Positions 16,987 to 26,849 of a stretch of 64,000 nucleotides of DNA are shown here, piece by piece. How positions within the stretch are numbered: position 1 is the first letter of the stretch; every line of letters begins with the position of its first letter. Under the pieces are notes generated by a model that saw only the letters and a program-made list of their open reading frames with translations, was not told the origin of the DNA and made no database searches. The stretch is taken from positions 1-64,000 of the forward strand of contig NZ_JAYKZZ010000030.1 of NCBI RefSeq assembly GCF_035818675.1, written 5' to 3'. Position numbers and translations under genes: made by a program. Origin of the DNA: Parapedobacter flavus. Lineage in GTDB: Bacteria > Bacteroidota > Bacteroidia > Sphingobacteriales > Sphingobacteriaceae.

Positions 16987-19900
16987 AGACTCGAAATACT
17001 TCCCATCCTTTAGCATCCTTACAATATCATTGATGCTGAGTCTGATAGGTGTGGCATTGATCCCCCGTCTCTCGATTCAGTTGCTGCCGAGCCATACGTA
17101 TGCTTCCATTACAGTGCAATGCTCGATGCCTAATGCTTCACCAGAAGTGACAGACTTGGAGCTAACTGCACCTATCGAGCGCGCACTTTCACGATTACGA
17201 GGAATAAAAAAAATACATTCAAATTCCGGAGCTGGGACAGTTCGTGTGGACGTGCAACTGGACAAATGGACTGATCCAACGGACTTCCGGCTTGAGGCCT
17301 CTACAGTGCTTAGGCAGATAAGCCCACAGCTACCACCCACGTCAACATATCCAGAGGTAAGAATCAATCAACCTTTGGAAGCAAACCCCTACGGCAATGA
17401 TATTGTAGGCTACACTTTAAGCGGCCCCGCAAGAACGGCCGATATTGCCTTGTTCGCTGAGCAAAGACTTCGGCCGATACTTGCCGAAATTAATGGAATA
17501 CATGCAGTCAGTATTACCGGGTTAAAGCCGGTGATGGTAGTTGTCGAATTAGACCCGCTTCGGCTACAGAACTTAGGTTTAAATATTGACGATCTCCAAG
17601 ACCATTTGAAAGAGGGCCTTGCTAAAAAAGGCCTCGGTGTGGTGCAATCAGGGGGTATGAAGACTAATCTGGTCATCGAGAGTAGCATCTCTGAAATAAA
17701 TGATATACCGAGTTTCGCGATAAGTTGTCGAGACGGTAGGGTATTCCATTTACGAGATATTGCAAAAGTTAAAATTGAAGAAGCTGCTTCAAATTCGTAT
17801 TACAGAATTAACGGAAAAGAGCTTGTATATATCAATATTGCTCCCGAAGCCCATTCCAATAATATCCAATTGGTAGCACAAATACGTTCAGTCTTAGAAA
17901 ACGTAAGCCAACAGATGGAAGGCGAAGGATACATTTTGGATTTGGCATACGATAATACCGAATATATTAAAGAAGAATTGGAAAAAATCACGATACGTAC
18001 TGCTTTATCTGTAGCTATCCTGCTTTTATTTGTGATACTGATAACTCGCAAATTGCGTTACCTCATGATAGTAGTCCTTTCACTCGGTGTTAATGTGGCT
18101 ATATCGTTGTTTTTTTACTACCTCTTGCGTTTAGAGATTCATCTATATTCCCTCGCGGGTATCACGATATCTTTGGGCCTAATTATAGACAATATTATTG
18201 TGATCGTGGATGATATCCGACATACGGGTCGCAACAGGATATTCGCGGCCATCTTGGCATCGACAATGACAGCGCTAGGGGCATTGAGTGTTATTTTTTT
18301 ACTGGAGGAAAATGCACGGATAAACCTTCTGGACTTCGCGATGGCCATTATAGTCAATCTGCTAGTCTCTCTCCCGGTATCATATTTTTTTATCCCCTCA
18401 CTTTTGGAAAAATGTCCGATAAATACTACCCATGATAAAGTATTTTTCAAACGCCTTCGATATTTAGCTGCTTTTACAAGATTTTACGACCGTCAACTAA
18501 AATTCATGATACGTTTTCGCCGGCCGATATTTGTTTTGTTCGTTCTGCTTTTCGGGATTCCATTATTCATGCTACCAACTAAAATTGAGCGTGATGATTG
18601 GTTCTCAAAATCGTATAATGCAGTATTTGGCAGCGATTTCTATAACAATACATTACGAGATAAACTGAACACATATCTAGGGGGTGCGCTTTACCTTTAT
18701 GCTAAAGACAAGGTAAGAACAGATGGTAGCGTAGACGAAGCGGGGCGTGAGGCGTTATACGTGCGGATCACAATGCCAAATGGGGCTACTTTGGAACAGA
18801 TGGATACCATCGCCCGTAATTTTGAGAATGAACTTAAGAACTATAACCAAGAAATAAAACGGTTCATCACCAGAGTTTCAAGCGCGAACCATGCGTTTAT
18901 AAGTATTGACTTCCACGAGGAATATGAGAAAACGTTCCCTCAGCATTTGAAGCAGCTTTTGGAAACAAAGGCCGTAATGTCTGGTGCGGCTGACTTTGCA
19001 ATTTACGGCGTTGGAAGGGGGTTCAGCAATGCGATTACACTTGATAATTTCAATTCAACCATAGAGTTGCGTGGGTACGACTATGCACAATTGCAGGCCA
19101 TCGCACTAAATATACGCGACACGCTGTTTCGTAATTCGCGTGTTTTGGATGTAGCAATAAATTCTCAAATCCAGTGGTGGCAACAAAGTCTATATGAAGA
19201 ATTCCTGGTGGGCATCGACCGTTCAGATTACTTGGTGGCACACGGCATTGGACAAAAAGATATAAGCGACATGCTAAAAAAGATCGATGACAGGGCTTTC
19301 TACGTAGGAAACATTCAGACATCGCTAGGTGCGAATTCGGAAATAATAATTAGAACAAATGCTGGAAAGCCACCCCCAATGTGGATGGCCATGCATGCCC
19401 CTCTAGGGGTTAATAATTCTAACACGCTCCGACTGAAGGATGTTGCAACAGTAGAAAAAGTACGGCTGGGTGACAACATCGTTCGTGAAAATCAAGAGTA
19501 CTTACTCAATGTTCATTCACATTTTATCGGTACAACTCAACAGAATCGCCCCGTACAGGAACGTATGACAGAAAACATAAGGAGTTCCTTGCCATATGGG
19601 TACTCTGTTGAATTAAACCGTTTGGCTGGGTGGGGAACCGACAGCGGGGATTCACGCCATTTTTGGTTAATAGGGGTGGTATTGTTGATCATTTATATTA
19701 TTTGTGCCATACTACTTGGATCTTTCCGACAGCCTCTTTCGGTGGTTTTGATTATCCCGTTTTCGTTTATAGGGGTATTCTTGACTTTCCATTTTCTAGA
19801 CTTACAATTCGGGCAGGGGGGATATGCTTCTCTATTAATGCTTAGCGGGTTAGTAACGAACGCCGCCCTCTATATCATCAACGATTTCAACTATATACGA

Positions 19901-20164
19901 AGGACACGAAAAATATCAAATAATAGAAAGGCATTTGTAAAAGCATTTAATTCAAAGGCAATGCCGATTCTTATTACTACGCTCTCTGCCATACTCAGTC
20001 TACTTCCATTCATGATTAGCGGGGATGAGGATGGATTCTGGTTTACCCTATCTGCTGGTACAATTGGCGGTTTGCTCTTTTCAATTCTGGGCGCATACCT
20101 TTTACTTCCGATTAGTTTGTTAAAGAAGGTAGATATGTTTGACCATAAAGAATATAATGTGTAA
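16976..20164 (+). CDS. RND efflux permease 1 (AcrB/MdtB-type superfamily)
   Basis: 1062 residues, the usual length for the hydrophobic/amphiphilic efflux RND family. TM1 (FSILTISLMLSLIGVALIP), the porter domain, TM2-6 around 330-470, a second TM1-like segment near 510-530 (IFVLFVLLFGIPLFM), the second porter half, and TM8-12 from 890 on can be followed. In TM4 the sequence is GLIIDNIIVIVDD: one acidic residue of the proton-relay pair is kept and the other is Asn, as in many non-AcrB RND proteins. The start overlaps the adaptor gene by 11 bases. Cargo cannot be read from sequence. Confidence 0.93.
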   Translation: MHNKDSKYFPSFSILTISLMLSLIGVALIPRLSIQLLPSHTYASITVQCSMPNASPEVTDLELTAPIERALSRLRGIKKIHSNSGAGTVRVDVQLDKWTDPTDFRLEASTVLRQISPQLPPTSTYPEVRINQPLEANPYGNDIVGYTLSGPARTADIALFAEQRLRPILAEINGIHAVSITGLKPVMVVVELDPLRLQNLGLNIDDLQDHLKEGLAKKGLGVVQSGGMKTNLVIESSISEINDIPSFAISCRDGRVFHLRDIAKVKIEEAASNSYYRINGKELVYINIAPEAHSNNIQLVAQIRSVLENVSQQMEGEGYILDLAYDNTEYIKEELEKITIRTALSVAILLLFVILITRKLRYLMIVVLSLGVNVAISLFFYYLLRLEIHLYSLAGITISLGLIIDNIIVIVDDIRHTGRNRIFAAILASTMTALGALSVIFLLEENARINLLDFAMAIIVNLLVSLPVSYFFIPSLLEKCPINTTHDKVFFKRLRYLAAFTRFYDRQLKFMIRFRRPIFVLFVLLFGIPLFMLPTKIERDDWFSKSYNAVFGSDFYNNTLRDKLNTYLGGALYLYAKDKVRTDGSVDEAGREALYVRITMPNGATLEQMDTIARNFENELKNYNQEIKRFITRVSSANHAFISIDFHEEYEKTFPQHLKQLLETKAVMSGAADFAIYGVGRGFSNAITLDNFNSTIELRGYDYAQLQAIALNIRDTLFRNSRVLDVAINSQIQWWQQSLYEEFLVGIDRSDYLVAHGIGQKDISDMLKKIDDRAFYVGNIQTSLGANSEIIIRTNAGKPPPMWMAMHAPLGVNNSNTLRLKDVATVEKVRLGDNIVRENQEYLLNVHSHFIGTTQQNRPVQERMTENIRSSLPYGYSVELNRLAGWGTDSGDSRHFWLIGVVLLIIYIICAILLGSFRQPLSVVLIIPFSFIGVFLTFHFLDLQFGQGGYASLLMLSGLVTNAALYIINDFNYIRRTRKISNNRKAFVKAFNSKAMPILITTLSAILSLLPFMISGDEDGFWFTLSAGTIGGLLFSILGAYLLLPISLLKKVDMFDHKEYNV

Positions 20165-20266
20165 TTAGCGTATCATCCGGCATGATGCTGTTCAAAATAT
20201 AATATCGAACATTCGAATAGACAAGGGTTAAGTTTTATTTAATTAAATGGTAGAATCCGGCATGAA

Positions 20267-23200
20267 ATGATCAGATTTTTAGTCCATAGACCTATTTCAG
20301 TACTCGTTAGTTTTTTTGCGCTTCTGCTTTTAGGCATTACGGCGTACGTGTATCTTCCTACTTCGTTGCTGCCGGATAGTGATATCCCAGAAATCGCCGT
20401 AGAACTGTCAGGAGAATACATGTCATCGGAAGAAGTAGAGGAACAATTGACAACACCTATCCGAAATGCATTGCTTCAGCTGCACGGACTTGATCGGATA
20501 GAGAGTAGATCGATGGAAGGGGAAGGCCTCGTGCTTGTTCGTTTCGAAGCGGGATCGGACATTAGTAAGCGGTTCATTGAAGTCAATGAGAAGGTGGACA
20601 TGTCGATGAACGGCCTGCCACGGGAAGCTAAACGACCGTTAGTTACCAAAATGCGAGTGGATGATATTCCAGTCTTCCAATTGAATGTTTCTGTAAGTGA
20701 TAGTCTATCCTCTCCCGCTAAACATGTTGCCGCTAGCGAATTAGTTCGCGGAACCATTGTACGTCGTCTGGAGCAACTGCCAGAAGTGGCCATGGTAGAT
20801 GCTACAGGATACATGCAGCCACAAGTACGTATCGAGCCAAAGCCAGGCTATCTTGAAAGCCTTGGACTTGATGGAGAAATATTATTGCAGGCTTTCCGCG
20901 AAAACGACATAAACCTAGGGAATATCCGTGTCACGGATGGACATTATCAATACTTCCTAAAATTTACGAATGATGTAGAATCCGTAGAGAGTTTAAAAAG
21001 CACCCTGATAAATATCAATCATCGATTACTACGATTAGGCGATATAGCCACTGTCACGCTTTCTCATACAGATGAAACGGGTGCTTTTTATAATAACGGC
21101 CGTAGGGCGATAAACCTCGCTATCATAAAGCAGTCTTCTGCACGTATGGAGGATTTGCGGGGAGATTTTTATGAGCTGTTAGAGCATATGCAGCACGATT
21201 ACCCCGATTTGACATTTGAGTTGGCTCAGGATCAGTCCGCTCTTCTTGACAATGCTATTGGCAACCTCCGCCAAGACTTGTGGGTTGGAGGTGTATTGGC
21301 CGCACTTTTGATGTTACTATTCATTCGCAGTCTAAAGCCGGCTTTACTTATAATCGTTACAATACCCGTATCATTGGTCATAAGCCAATTGGGATTTTAC
21401 CTTTTGGGCATTTCCATTAACATTTTTTCCCTTGGCGGATTGATACTCGGCCTCAGTATGATAATCGATAACTCAATTGTAGTGATCGACAACATCAAGA
21501 GATATCGAGATGAAGGTTCAGGGGTTGCAGATGCTGCAACTTGCGCGACGGAAGAAGTTGCTCGCCCTATGTTTACCTCTGCACTTACCAACTGCGTTGT
21601 ATATATTCCACTGATTTTTCTTAGTGGGCTGGCGGGAGCGGTTTTTTTCGACCAAGCGATTTCCGCTACTTTGGGGGTAGTAGCTTCACTTATCGTAGCT
21701 ATCCTGCTTCTCCCATCATTGTATCATTGGATTTATACTCGAAAAAGTAATTTTCAGGCTAGCAAAAAAGAATTCACCATCAAATCCCGTGTAAACGTTA
21801 CAGGGTGGTATGAAAAAGGATTAGAGGCTGCTTTTCGTAATCCTGCAGTTCTTATTATACTAGCTCTTGTGTTATTGGCAGCAGGTGTTTTGCTATATAC
21901 CGCTTTGGAGAGGAAAAGGTTACCCGAAGTATCCCGAAACGATTTTGAAATCATGGTTGATTGGAACGAACCAATCGACATTGAGGAAAATTTGCAGCGA
22001 ATGAAGCTTCTTCTGAATGGGCTTGACAGCTTGGTCGTCACCAATAACACTTGGGTAGGAGAACAACAGTATCTCCTTGATCATATTGATAGGCAAAGCA
22101 TGTCTCAAACAACAATGTATATTGCAGCGGAAACCCCTAAAACCGGAAACGATCTCCGGGAAAAAATACTTTCCCGAGGTAGACAATTGTTTCCATCGGC
22201 AGTGATGGAAACCAAACGAGCCATGAATGCTTTTGATGCGGTATTCTCTGACCGACAGGCCCCTATTAGGCTATTGGTTGCTGAAAAGAATACTAGAGAG
22301 ATGCCAGAAATAACCAAAACCCTGAAACTACTTGACTCTTTGCAGAAAATTTTACCGAATTCACGAATAAGTCGTGCTAAACTCGCCGATAAAGTGACGC
22401 TTAGAGCCAACACCGAACAAGCGGCACGCTATGGTATAGGTTTGAACGAACTAAATTCCAATATATCTGCCGCCTTCAAGCCTTTGTTAATTGACCACTT
22501 TCACAGTGGGCAAGATTTAGTGCCCATAATGTTTTACCCTGTAGATAGTTCATCCATCAGTAAGGTATTATCCAATACGTTCATCCGCAATCAGAGCGGA
22601 ATGGAAGCACCGCTTTCAGCCTTCGTAACTACAGAATACACCCAATCCTACCAACAAATTACAGGTGGCATACAGGGTCGATACTATGCTGTGGATATTT
22701 ATAGCGAACAAGCAGAAAGTGATTTGTCAAGCATACATAAGCTCATCATCAAGGAATTTCCTGGATTAGAAGTCATTTACTCAGGTGCCTATTTCGACAA
22801 CCGTGAACTCATCACAGAAATGGCTGCAATATTGTTGGTTTCTATATTATTGTTATATTTTATTTTAGCTGCCCAATTTGAATCCCTTATACAACCCCTA
22901 TTCATACTTGTAGAGCTGCCCATAGCTATTTCTGGTGCGTTGCTTTTCCTTTACATAACGGGTAACAGCATTAATATTATGGCTTTAATCGGTATCGTCG
23001 TCATGTGTGGAATCATTATAAACGATTCCATATTAAAGATAGATGCGATCAATCTTTACAGACGACAGGGTGTCCCATTAAAGGAGGCAATATTTAAAGG
23101 TGGACATAAACGGCTAAAACCTATTATTATGATCACACTCACAAGCATAGGGTCCTTAGCTCCCACACTGTTTATGCACGATATGGGTTCATCTGTACAA

Positions 23201-23338
23201 CAACCCCTGGTGCTCACATTAATTGGCGGCATGGTCGTGGGACTATTGGTGAGTTTATTTATCGTGCCAATATTGTATTGGGCAGTTTATAAAGGGAATT
23301 TTAAATTAAATGAAGATGCTCCGCTAAAATCGAAGTAA
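20267..23338 (+). CDS. RND efflux permease 2
   Basis: 1023 residues. Opens MIRFLVHRPISVLVSFFALLLLG, a classical RND TM1. TM4 reads LSMIIDNSIVVIDNI, keeping one relay Asp. The second half has LLVSILLLYFILAAQFESLI and GIVVMCGIIINDSILKIDAI, both strongly conserved family positions. It follows permease 1 after a 102-base gap and in the same direction. The two are clearly different paralogs and not a duplication of recent date. The pair may form a mixed trimer as in MdtBC, or two pumps sharing one adaptor. Confidence 0.93.
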   Translation: MIRFLVHRPISVLVSFFALLLLGITAYVYLPTSLLPDSDIPEIAVELSGEYMSSEEVEEQLTTPIRNALLQLHGLDRIESRSMEGEGLVLVRFEAGSDISKRFIEVNEKVDMSMNGLPREAKRPLVTKMRVDDIPVFQLNVSVSDSLSSPAKHVAASELVRGTIVRRLEQLPEVAMVDATGYMQPQVRIEPKPGYLESLGLDGEILLQAFRENDINLGNIRVTDGHYQYFLKFTNDVESVESLKSTLININHRLLRLGDIATVTLSHTDETGAFYNNGRRAINLAIIKQSSARMEDLRGDFYELLEHMQHDYPDLTFELAQDQSALLDNAIGNLRQDLWVGGVLAALLMLLFIRSLKPALLIIVTIPVSLVISQLGFYLLGISINIFSLGGLILGLSMIIDNSIVVIDNIKRYRDEGSGVADAATCATEEVARPMFTSALTNCVVYIPLIFLSGLAGAVFFDQAISATLGVVASLIVAILLLPSLYHWIYTRKSNFQASKKEFTIKSRVNVTGWYEKGLEAAFRNPAVLIILALVLLAAGVLLYTALERKRLPEVSRNDFEIMVDWNEPIDIEENLQRMKLLLNGLDSLVVTNNTWVGEQQYLLDHIDRQSMSQTTMYIAAETPKTGNDLREKILSRGRQLFPSAVMETKRAMNAFDAVFSDRQAPIRLLVAEKNTREMPEITKTLKLLDSLQKILPNSRISRAKLADKVTLRANTEQAARYGIGLNELNSNISAAFKPLLIDHFHSGQDLVPIMFYPVDSSSISKVLSNTFIRNQSGMEAPLSAFVTTEYTQSYQQITGGIQGRYYAVDIYSEQAESDLSSIHKLIIKEFPGLEVIYSGAYFDNRELITEMAAILLVSILLLYFILAAQFESLIQPLFILVELPIAISGALLFLYITGNSINIMALIGIVVMCGIIINDSILKIDAINLYRRQGVPLKEAIFKGGHKRLKPIIMITLTSIGSLAPTLFMHDMGSSVQQPLVLTLIGGMVVGLLVSLFIVPILYWAVYKGNFKLNEDAPLKSK

Positions 23339-23440
23339 TTTCCAAGAATACAGGCTATTATTGTCAGTTCTCAGACAAGATTCGTAATAAATTAGGGTCA
23401 TTTGATAACGGTCGCTGTCATCATCGAAAATGGATAATAA

Positions 23441-25393
23441 ATGTTCAATTATATTAAACTCATATATTTTACAATTCTTCCTTTAATCTATACCAGTTGT
23501 TCCAGTCTAGCTGACAGCGAATTGGAGACTGCTTTAAAAAGCGCGGGCAACAATAGGGCAGAGCTTGAATACGTACTGTCCTATTATTCGAGAGATAAAA
23601 AGGATAGTCTCAAACAAAAGGCGGCAATATATCTAATTAAGAATATGCCGTTTCATTATTCATACAATATTCCGGATTCGACAAGACACCAACTTACCGA
23701 AATGGAAACCAAATTAATTAGTTTGGAAAATGAACCTTTTGATGTTAGAAACCATGAATACACAAAATTTTTAGAATTTCATCAAAACCTCGATTTAAAA
23801 GCAGTCGAGGATATAAAAAACATAACATCCGAATATTTGATCAATAACATAGAGCAATCGTTTTTTCTATGGGAAAACCAAAAATGGACCCAACAGCTAA
23901 CGTTTGATGAATTCTGTCAATATATCTTACCATATAAAATCTTTGATGGGCAGACCTTAGACAACTGGAAGGAATACCTTTTCAAAAAATACAATAATCT
24001 TTTGGCAAACTTGAAATACTCTTCAGTATATTCAAATAGCGTCTACATGTCATGTGACATTATAAATAAACGACTCAAAAAGGACATGAGTCCCATTGTA
24101 CTTCCTAATAATAATAGGCCAATAATTAGCTTGAAAGCACTTTCTGCAATGACCTATGGACCATGTGATGCATATACCTCTTTGGCGAATGCGGTAATGC
24201 AAGCAAACGGCATACCCGTTGGTGAGGATTTTACTCCCCAGTGGCCTTTTAGGAGTTTGGGGCATTCTTGGAATTTTTTGAGAGAAAACAAAAATAACAA
24301 TATCGTGTTTGAAGGAGCCAACGGAACTGTAGGAATGCCCCATAAAAAAGACCACATCTTGGCTAAAGTGTATCGACGCTCATTCGGGATAAATAGAGAG
24401 TTGGAGACTATAATTAGACATGGGGATGCGGTTCCACCTGTTTTTTCAAGTCCTTTTATCCACGATGTAACAGATGAATATTTATCAACAATTGATGTAG
24501 AAATAGACGTTGAATCAAAAAGAAAATATATCTATTTAGCAGTATTCGATAATAAGAACTGGAATATTTTAGCTTGGGGAAAAAACAATGCCGGCAGAGT
24601 CAAATTTAAAAAATTGGGGAAAGGGGTTTTATACATGCCGGTTGAATTCAATAACAATAACTTAAAATACATTGGTGACCCCTTCATAATACTTCACAAT
24701 GGAGATATAGTGAAAGTATCACCAGATATTTCCAAAAAGCAAACCTTAAGATTGGAGAGGAAATACCCTCTATTTGGTGACGCATACACTATGAATTTAA
24801 GAAAAATTGACGCTAAAATACAGGCCGCCAACAATAGAGATTTTAGTGATTCTGTTACACTACACACTTTTGACAATCTAAATAATGAACTGATTATAAA
24901 TGAAAGTCAAGATAGCTATAGGTATTGGAGGTTTCTATCTGCCGACAGCGGATTTACAAATGTTGCAGAATTAAAATTCTATAATAAGCAAAACTCACCC
25001 TTAATTGGTGAAATCATTGGCACTGAAGGTTCGTTTTTTGATTGGGATGACAATAAAAAAGAGGCTGCTTTTGACGGGAAACTTTTGACGTTTTTTAATT
25101 CGCCAGATGCAGATAGTAATTGGGTTGGAATGGATTTCAAGAAACAAGTTGTAATTAAACGTGTGACGTGTATTATGAGAGGTGATGGAAATGATATAGA
25201 GATAGGCGATGAATATGAGTTAAATTTTTGGAATGACGGTCAATGGCACTCTCTGGGCAGAAAAATTGCAAACGATATAGCCCTTGAATTTGACAATTGT
25301 CCTAAAAACGCACTATTTTTACTCCACAATAGAACAAAAGGCATTGAAGAGAGGGTTTTCACATATGAAAACGGCAAACAAGTATGGTGGTAA
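23441..25393 (+). CDS. Transglutaminase-like lipoprotein with C-terminal discoidin-like domain (paralog of 7544-9550)
   Basis: 650 residues. Lipoprotein signal with lipobox TSCSS (Cys near 20). The mature N-terminus (LETALKSAGNNRAELEYVL) aligns closely to the other copy (LESALLRAGDNRGELEKVL). The candidate transglutaminase Cys (YGPCDAYTS, near 242) and His (LGHSWNFL, near 273) fall at nearly the same distances as in the paralog. The C-terminal 140 residues repeat the same GEIIGTEG...AFDG discoidin-like layout and the same closing ENGKQV. It is the last gene of the exporter series. Possible roles are peptide processing, cross-linking or glycan binding on the cell envelope. Confidence 0.75.
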   Translation: MFNYIKLIYFTILPLIYTSCSSLADSELETALKSAGNNRAELEYVLSYYSRDKKDSLKQKAAIYLIKNMPFHYSYNIPDSTRHQLTEMETKLISLENEPFDVRNHEYTKFLEFHQNLDLKAVEDIKNITSEYLINNIEQSFFLWENQKWTQQLTFDEFCQYILPYKIFDGQTLDNWKEYLFKKYNNLLANLKYSSVYSNSVYMSCDIINKRLKKDMSPIVLPNNNRPIISLKALSAMTYGPCDAYTSLANAVMQANGIPVGEDFTPQWPFRSLGHSWNFLRENKNNNIVFEGANGTVGMPHKKDHILAKVYRRSFGINRELETIIRHGDAVPPVFSSPFIHDVTDEYLSTIDVEIDVESKRKYIYLAVFDNKNWNILAWGKNNAGRVKFKKLGKGVLYMPVEFNNNNLKYIGDPFIILHNGDIVKVSPDISKKQTLRLERKYPLFGDAYTMNLRKIDAKIQAANNRDFSDSVTLHTFDNLNNELIINESQDSYRYWRFLSADSGFTNVAELKFYNKQNSPLIGEIIGTEGSFFDWDDNKKEAAFDGKLLTFFNSPDADSNWVGMDFKKQVVIKRVTCIMRGDGNDIEIGDEYELNFWNDGQWHSLGRKIANDIALEFDNCPKNALFLLHNRTKGIEERVFTYENGKQVWW

Positions 25394-25522
25394 AATTATA
25401 CTCCATTTAGTTTAACATAATGTAAATTATCGATATATGAAAAATCTTATAAAAGCACACCTTACCTTGGTTTAAGCAATTTTTGGTAACCTCTAGGGAA
25501 ATAAAACCCGCAACGGGACAAG

Positions 25523-25690
25523 TTAAAGCTTTTCGATTTCAGCGATGGGTATCTTAGTTGTCTTGGCTATGAATTCAGCCGACAGGCCTTCTTTTTTCAA
25601 TTCCCTTGCGATATCTATACTCCTCTTTCTTTCGCCCTTTTTAAAAAGATAATCCTTTTCTTCTTTGAAAAATTTCGTTATCGTTTCCAT
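25523..25690 (-). pseudogene. C-terminal remnant of an Rpn-family (PD-(D/E)XK) protein, or a 55-aa small protein
   Basis: 55 codons from ATG 25688-25690 to the stop at 25523-25525. The product (ETITKFFKEEKD... then ARELKKEGLSAEFIAKTTKI...IEKL) matches the well-known tail of the Rpn/transposase_31 family, in which a repeat ELKKEGL-x-x-E-x-I-A-K-x-T closes the protein. Codons upstream of the ATG stay in frame for only about 12 residues and then hit a stop, so the nuclease domain is gone. It lies directly downstream of the AbiEii-like gene. Confidence 0.55.
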
Positions 25691-25735
25691 GACTTTTTCA
25701 AATTGCTGTCCGATATTACTATAACCAAACCAAAC

Positions 25736-26599
25736 CTAACGGCCACGAAATGGCTTTTTCGTTTCCTTAAATTTCAGTCCACGTTCATCGGCGAGCGCCT
25801 TCAATTTTTCAATCCAGCGCAGTTGGAGCGCAAAAAACGAGATTCCAATCTCCGAATTCTCCGTAAAAACTATGCGGTTTCCCGATTTCCGTCTATCGCC
25901 GGCGTTATTGAAATTACCCAAGGGAGTAAGATCATCGGTTAAATCTTCTTTGGGTTTATACGTAGGTTTATTGAAAATATTTTCATCTGTAAGGGGGTTG
26001 TATGATGCATTTCTCTCAATCAGCACGTCATATATTTTTTCCAAACCATACTTCTCACTAAGGAGATGTAAATCATAAAAATCCTTCAACTCTCCCCTAT
26101 CCGCTGCCGCGAGCAATTTTAGACTGCCTATATCCAGGTCATTGATCAGTCTGATACCGTCCACGGTTTCAATTTGATGAAGAATCTTGATGTTCTGGAT
26201 AATCTGTATTTTGATATCGGTGTTGTTTTTACGTACAAAGGCGTTGATGAACGAGAGGTTTTCTGACCCACTATTTTCCAGGGCACATTCGAGGCCGGCA
26301 TTACCATACATATCATGGAGAGCCTTAGAAATGCTCGCCATACGCCCAGCTCCAACGGTACTCGAAGAAAACAAGTCGGCATCGATCGATTCGCGGTGGT
26401 TATATTTTAGGGCAAGGTTCGTTCCACCTCCCAGGTAAAAATCAGATAACTCCGGAACTTCCATAAGTTCCAAAATAACTTTTCTTAAATCGTCGGAGAC
26501 TCCGCTTTTCAAGTAAAAATAGTTAAACGCCCGGAATGAACTGATTGAAGGACTCGGGATCCATATGGTATCGGTCGGCAATAAACCGGATGGAATCAT
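25736..26599 (-). CDS. AbiEii/AbiGii-type nucleotidyltransferase toxin
   Basis: Up to 287 residues. The family signature is clear: FYLGGGTNLALKYNHRESID (near 56-75) followed by DADLFSS, the nucleotidyltransferase GG-T-x-L and D-x-D motifs. It continues with the domain that ends ...GSLKLLAAADRGELKDFYDLHLL. The annotated start at 26599 overlaps the upstream partner gene by 77 bp. A TTG at 26512 or another internal start after the partner stop would avoid this, so the start is uncertain. In AbiE-type systems the enzyme inhibits growth by modifying tRNA and the upstream protein counteracts it. Confidence 0.85.
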   Translation of the reverse strand: MIPSGLLPTDTIWIPSPSISSFRAFNYFYLKSGVSDDLRKVILELMEVPELSDFYLGGGTNLALKYNHRESIDADLFSSSTVGAGRMASISKALHDMYGNAGLECALENSGSENLSFINAFVRKNNTDIKIQIIQNIKILHQIETVDGIRLINDLDIGSLKLLAAADRGELKDFYDLHLLSEKYGLEKIYDVLIERNASYNPLTDENIFNKPTYKPKEDLTDDLTPLGNFNNAGDRRKSGNRIVFTENSEIGISFFALQLRWIEKLKALADERGLKFKETKKPFRGR

Positions 26600-26849
26600 T
26601 CCCCCGGATGGCTTTGCTACCCTTGGCTACACGCTTAATGATTCGAACAGGGTAGAGTTGTTCGAGATTTTCTAGGTATTTCGGGTTTCTCATGCTTCCT
26701 GCCAGTACCCGCTCTATAATAAAATCCCTGTCTTTCTTGGCTGAAAGACTGTCCACGTCAACATCCCAAAACATGGCTCTCCTGAACATGGAGTCCAATT
26801 TCGGTTGTTTTTGCGATACAAGTATTTTATGTAAGAATCCCGGTTCCAT
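26523..26849 (-). CDS. AbiEii partner protein (DUF6922-like, putative antitoxin)
   Basis: 108 residues, no signal or membrane segment. The layout (FWDVDVDSLSAKKDRDFIIERVL...YPVRIIKRVAKGSK) resembles the DUF6922 proteins that commonly precede AbiEii-type genes in Bacteroidota. It lies immediately upstream of the toxin on the same strand and overlaps its reading frame, the arrangement of a toxin-antitoxin pair with the antitoxin first. No winged-helix signature of AbiEi was recognised, so the antitoxin role rests on position and family resemblance. Confidence 0.7.
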   Translation of the reverse strand: MEPGFLHKILVSQKQPKLDSMFRRAMFWDVDVDSLSAKKDRDFIIERVLAGSMRNPKYLENLEQLYPVRIIKRVAKGSKAIRGNDSIRFIADRYHMDPESFNQFIPGV

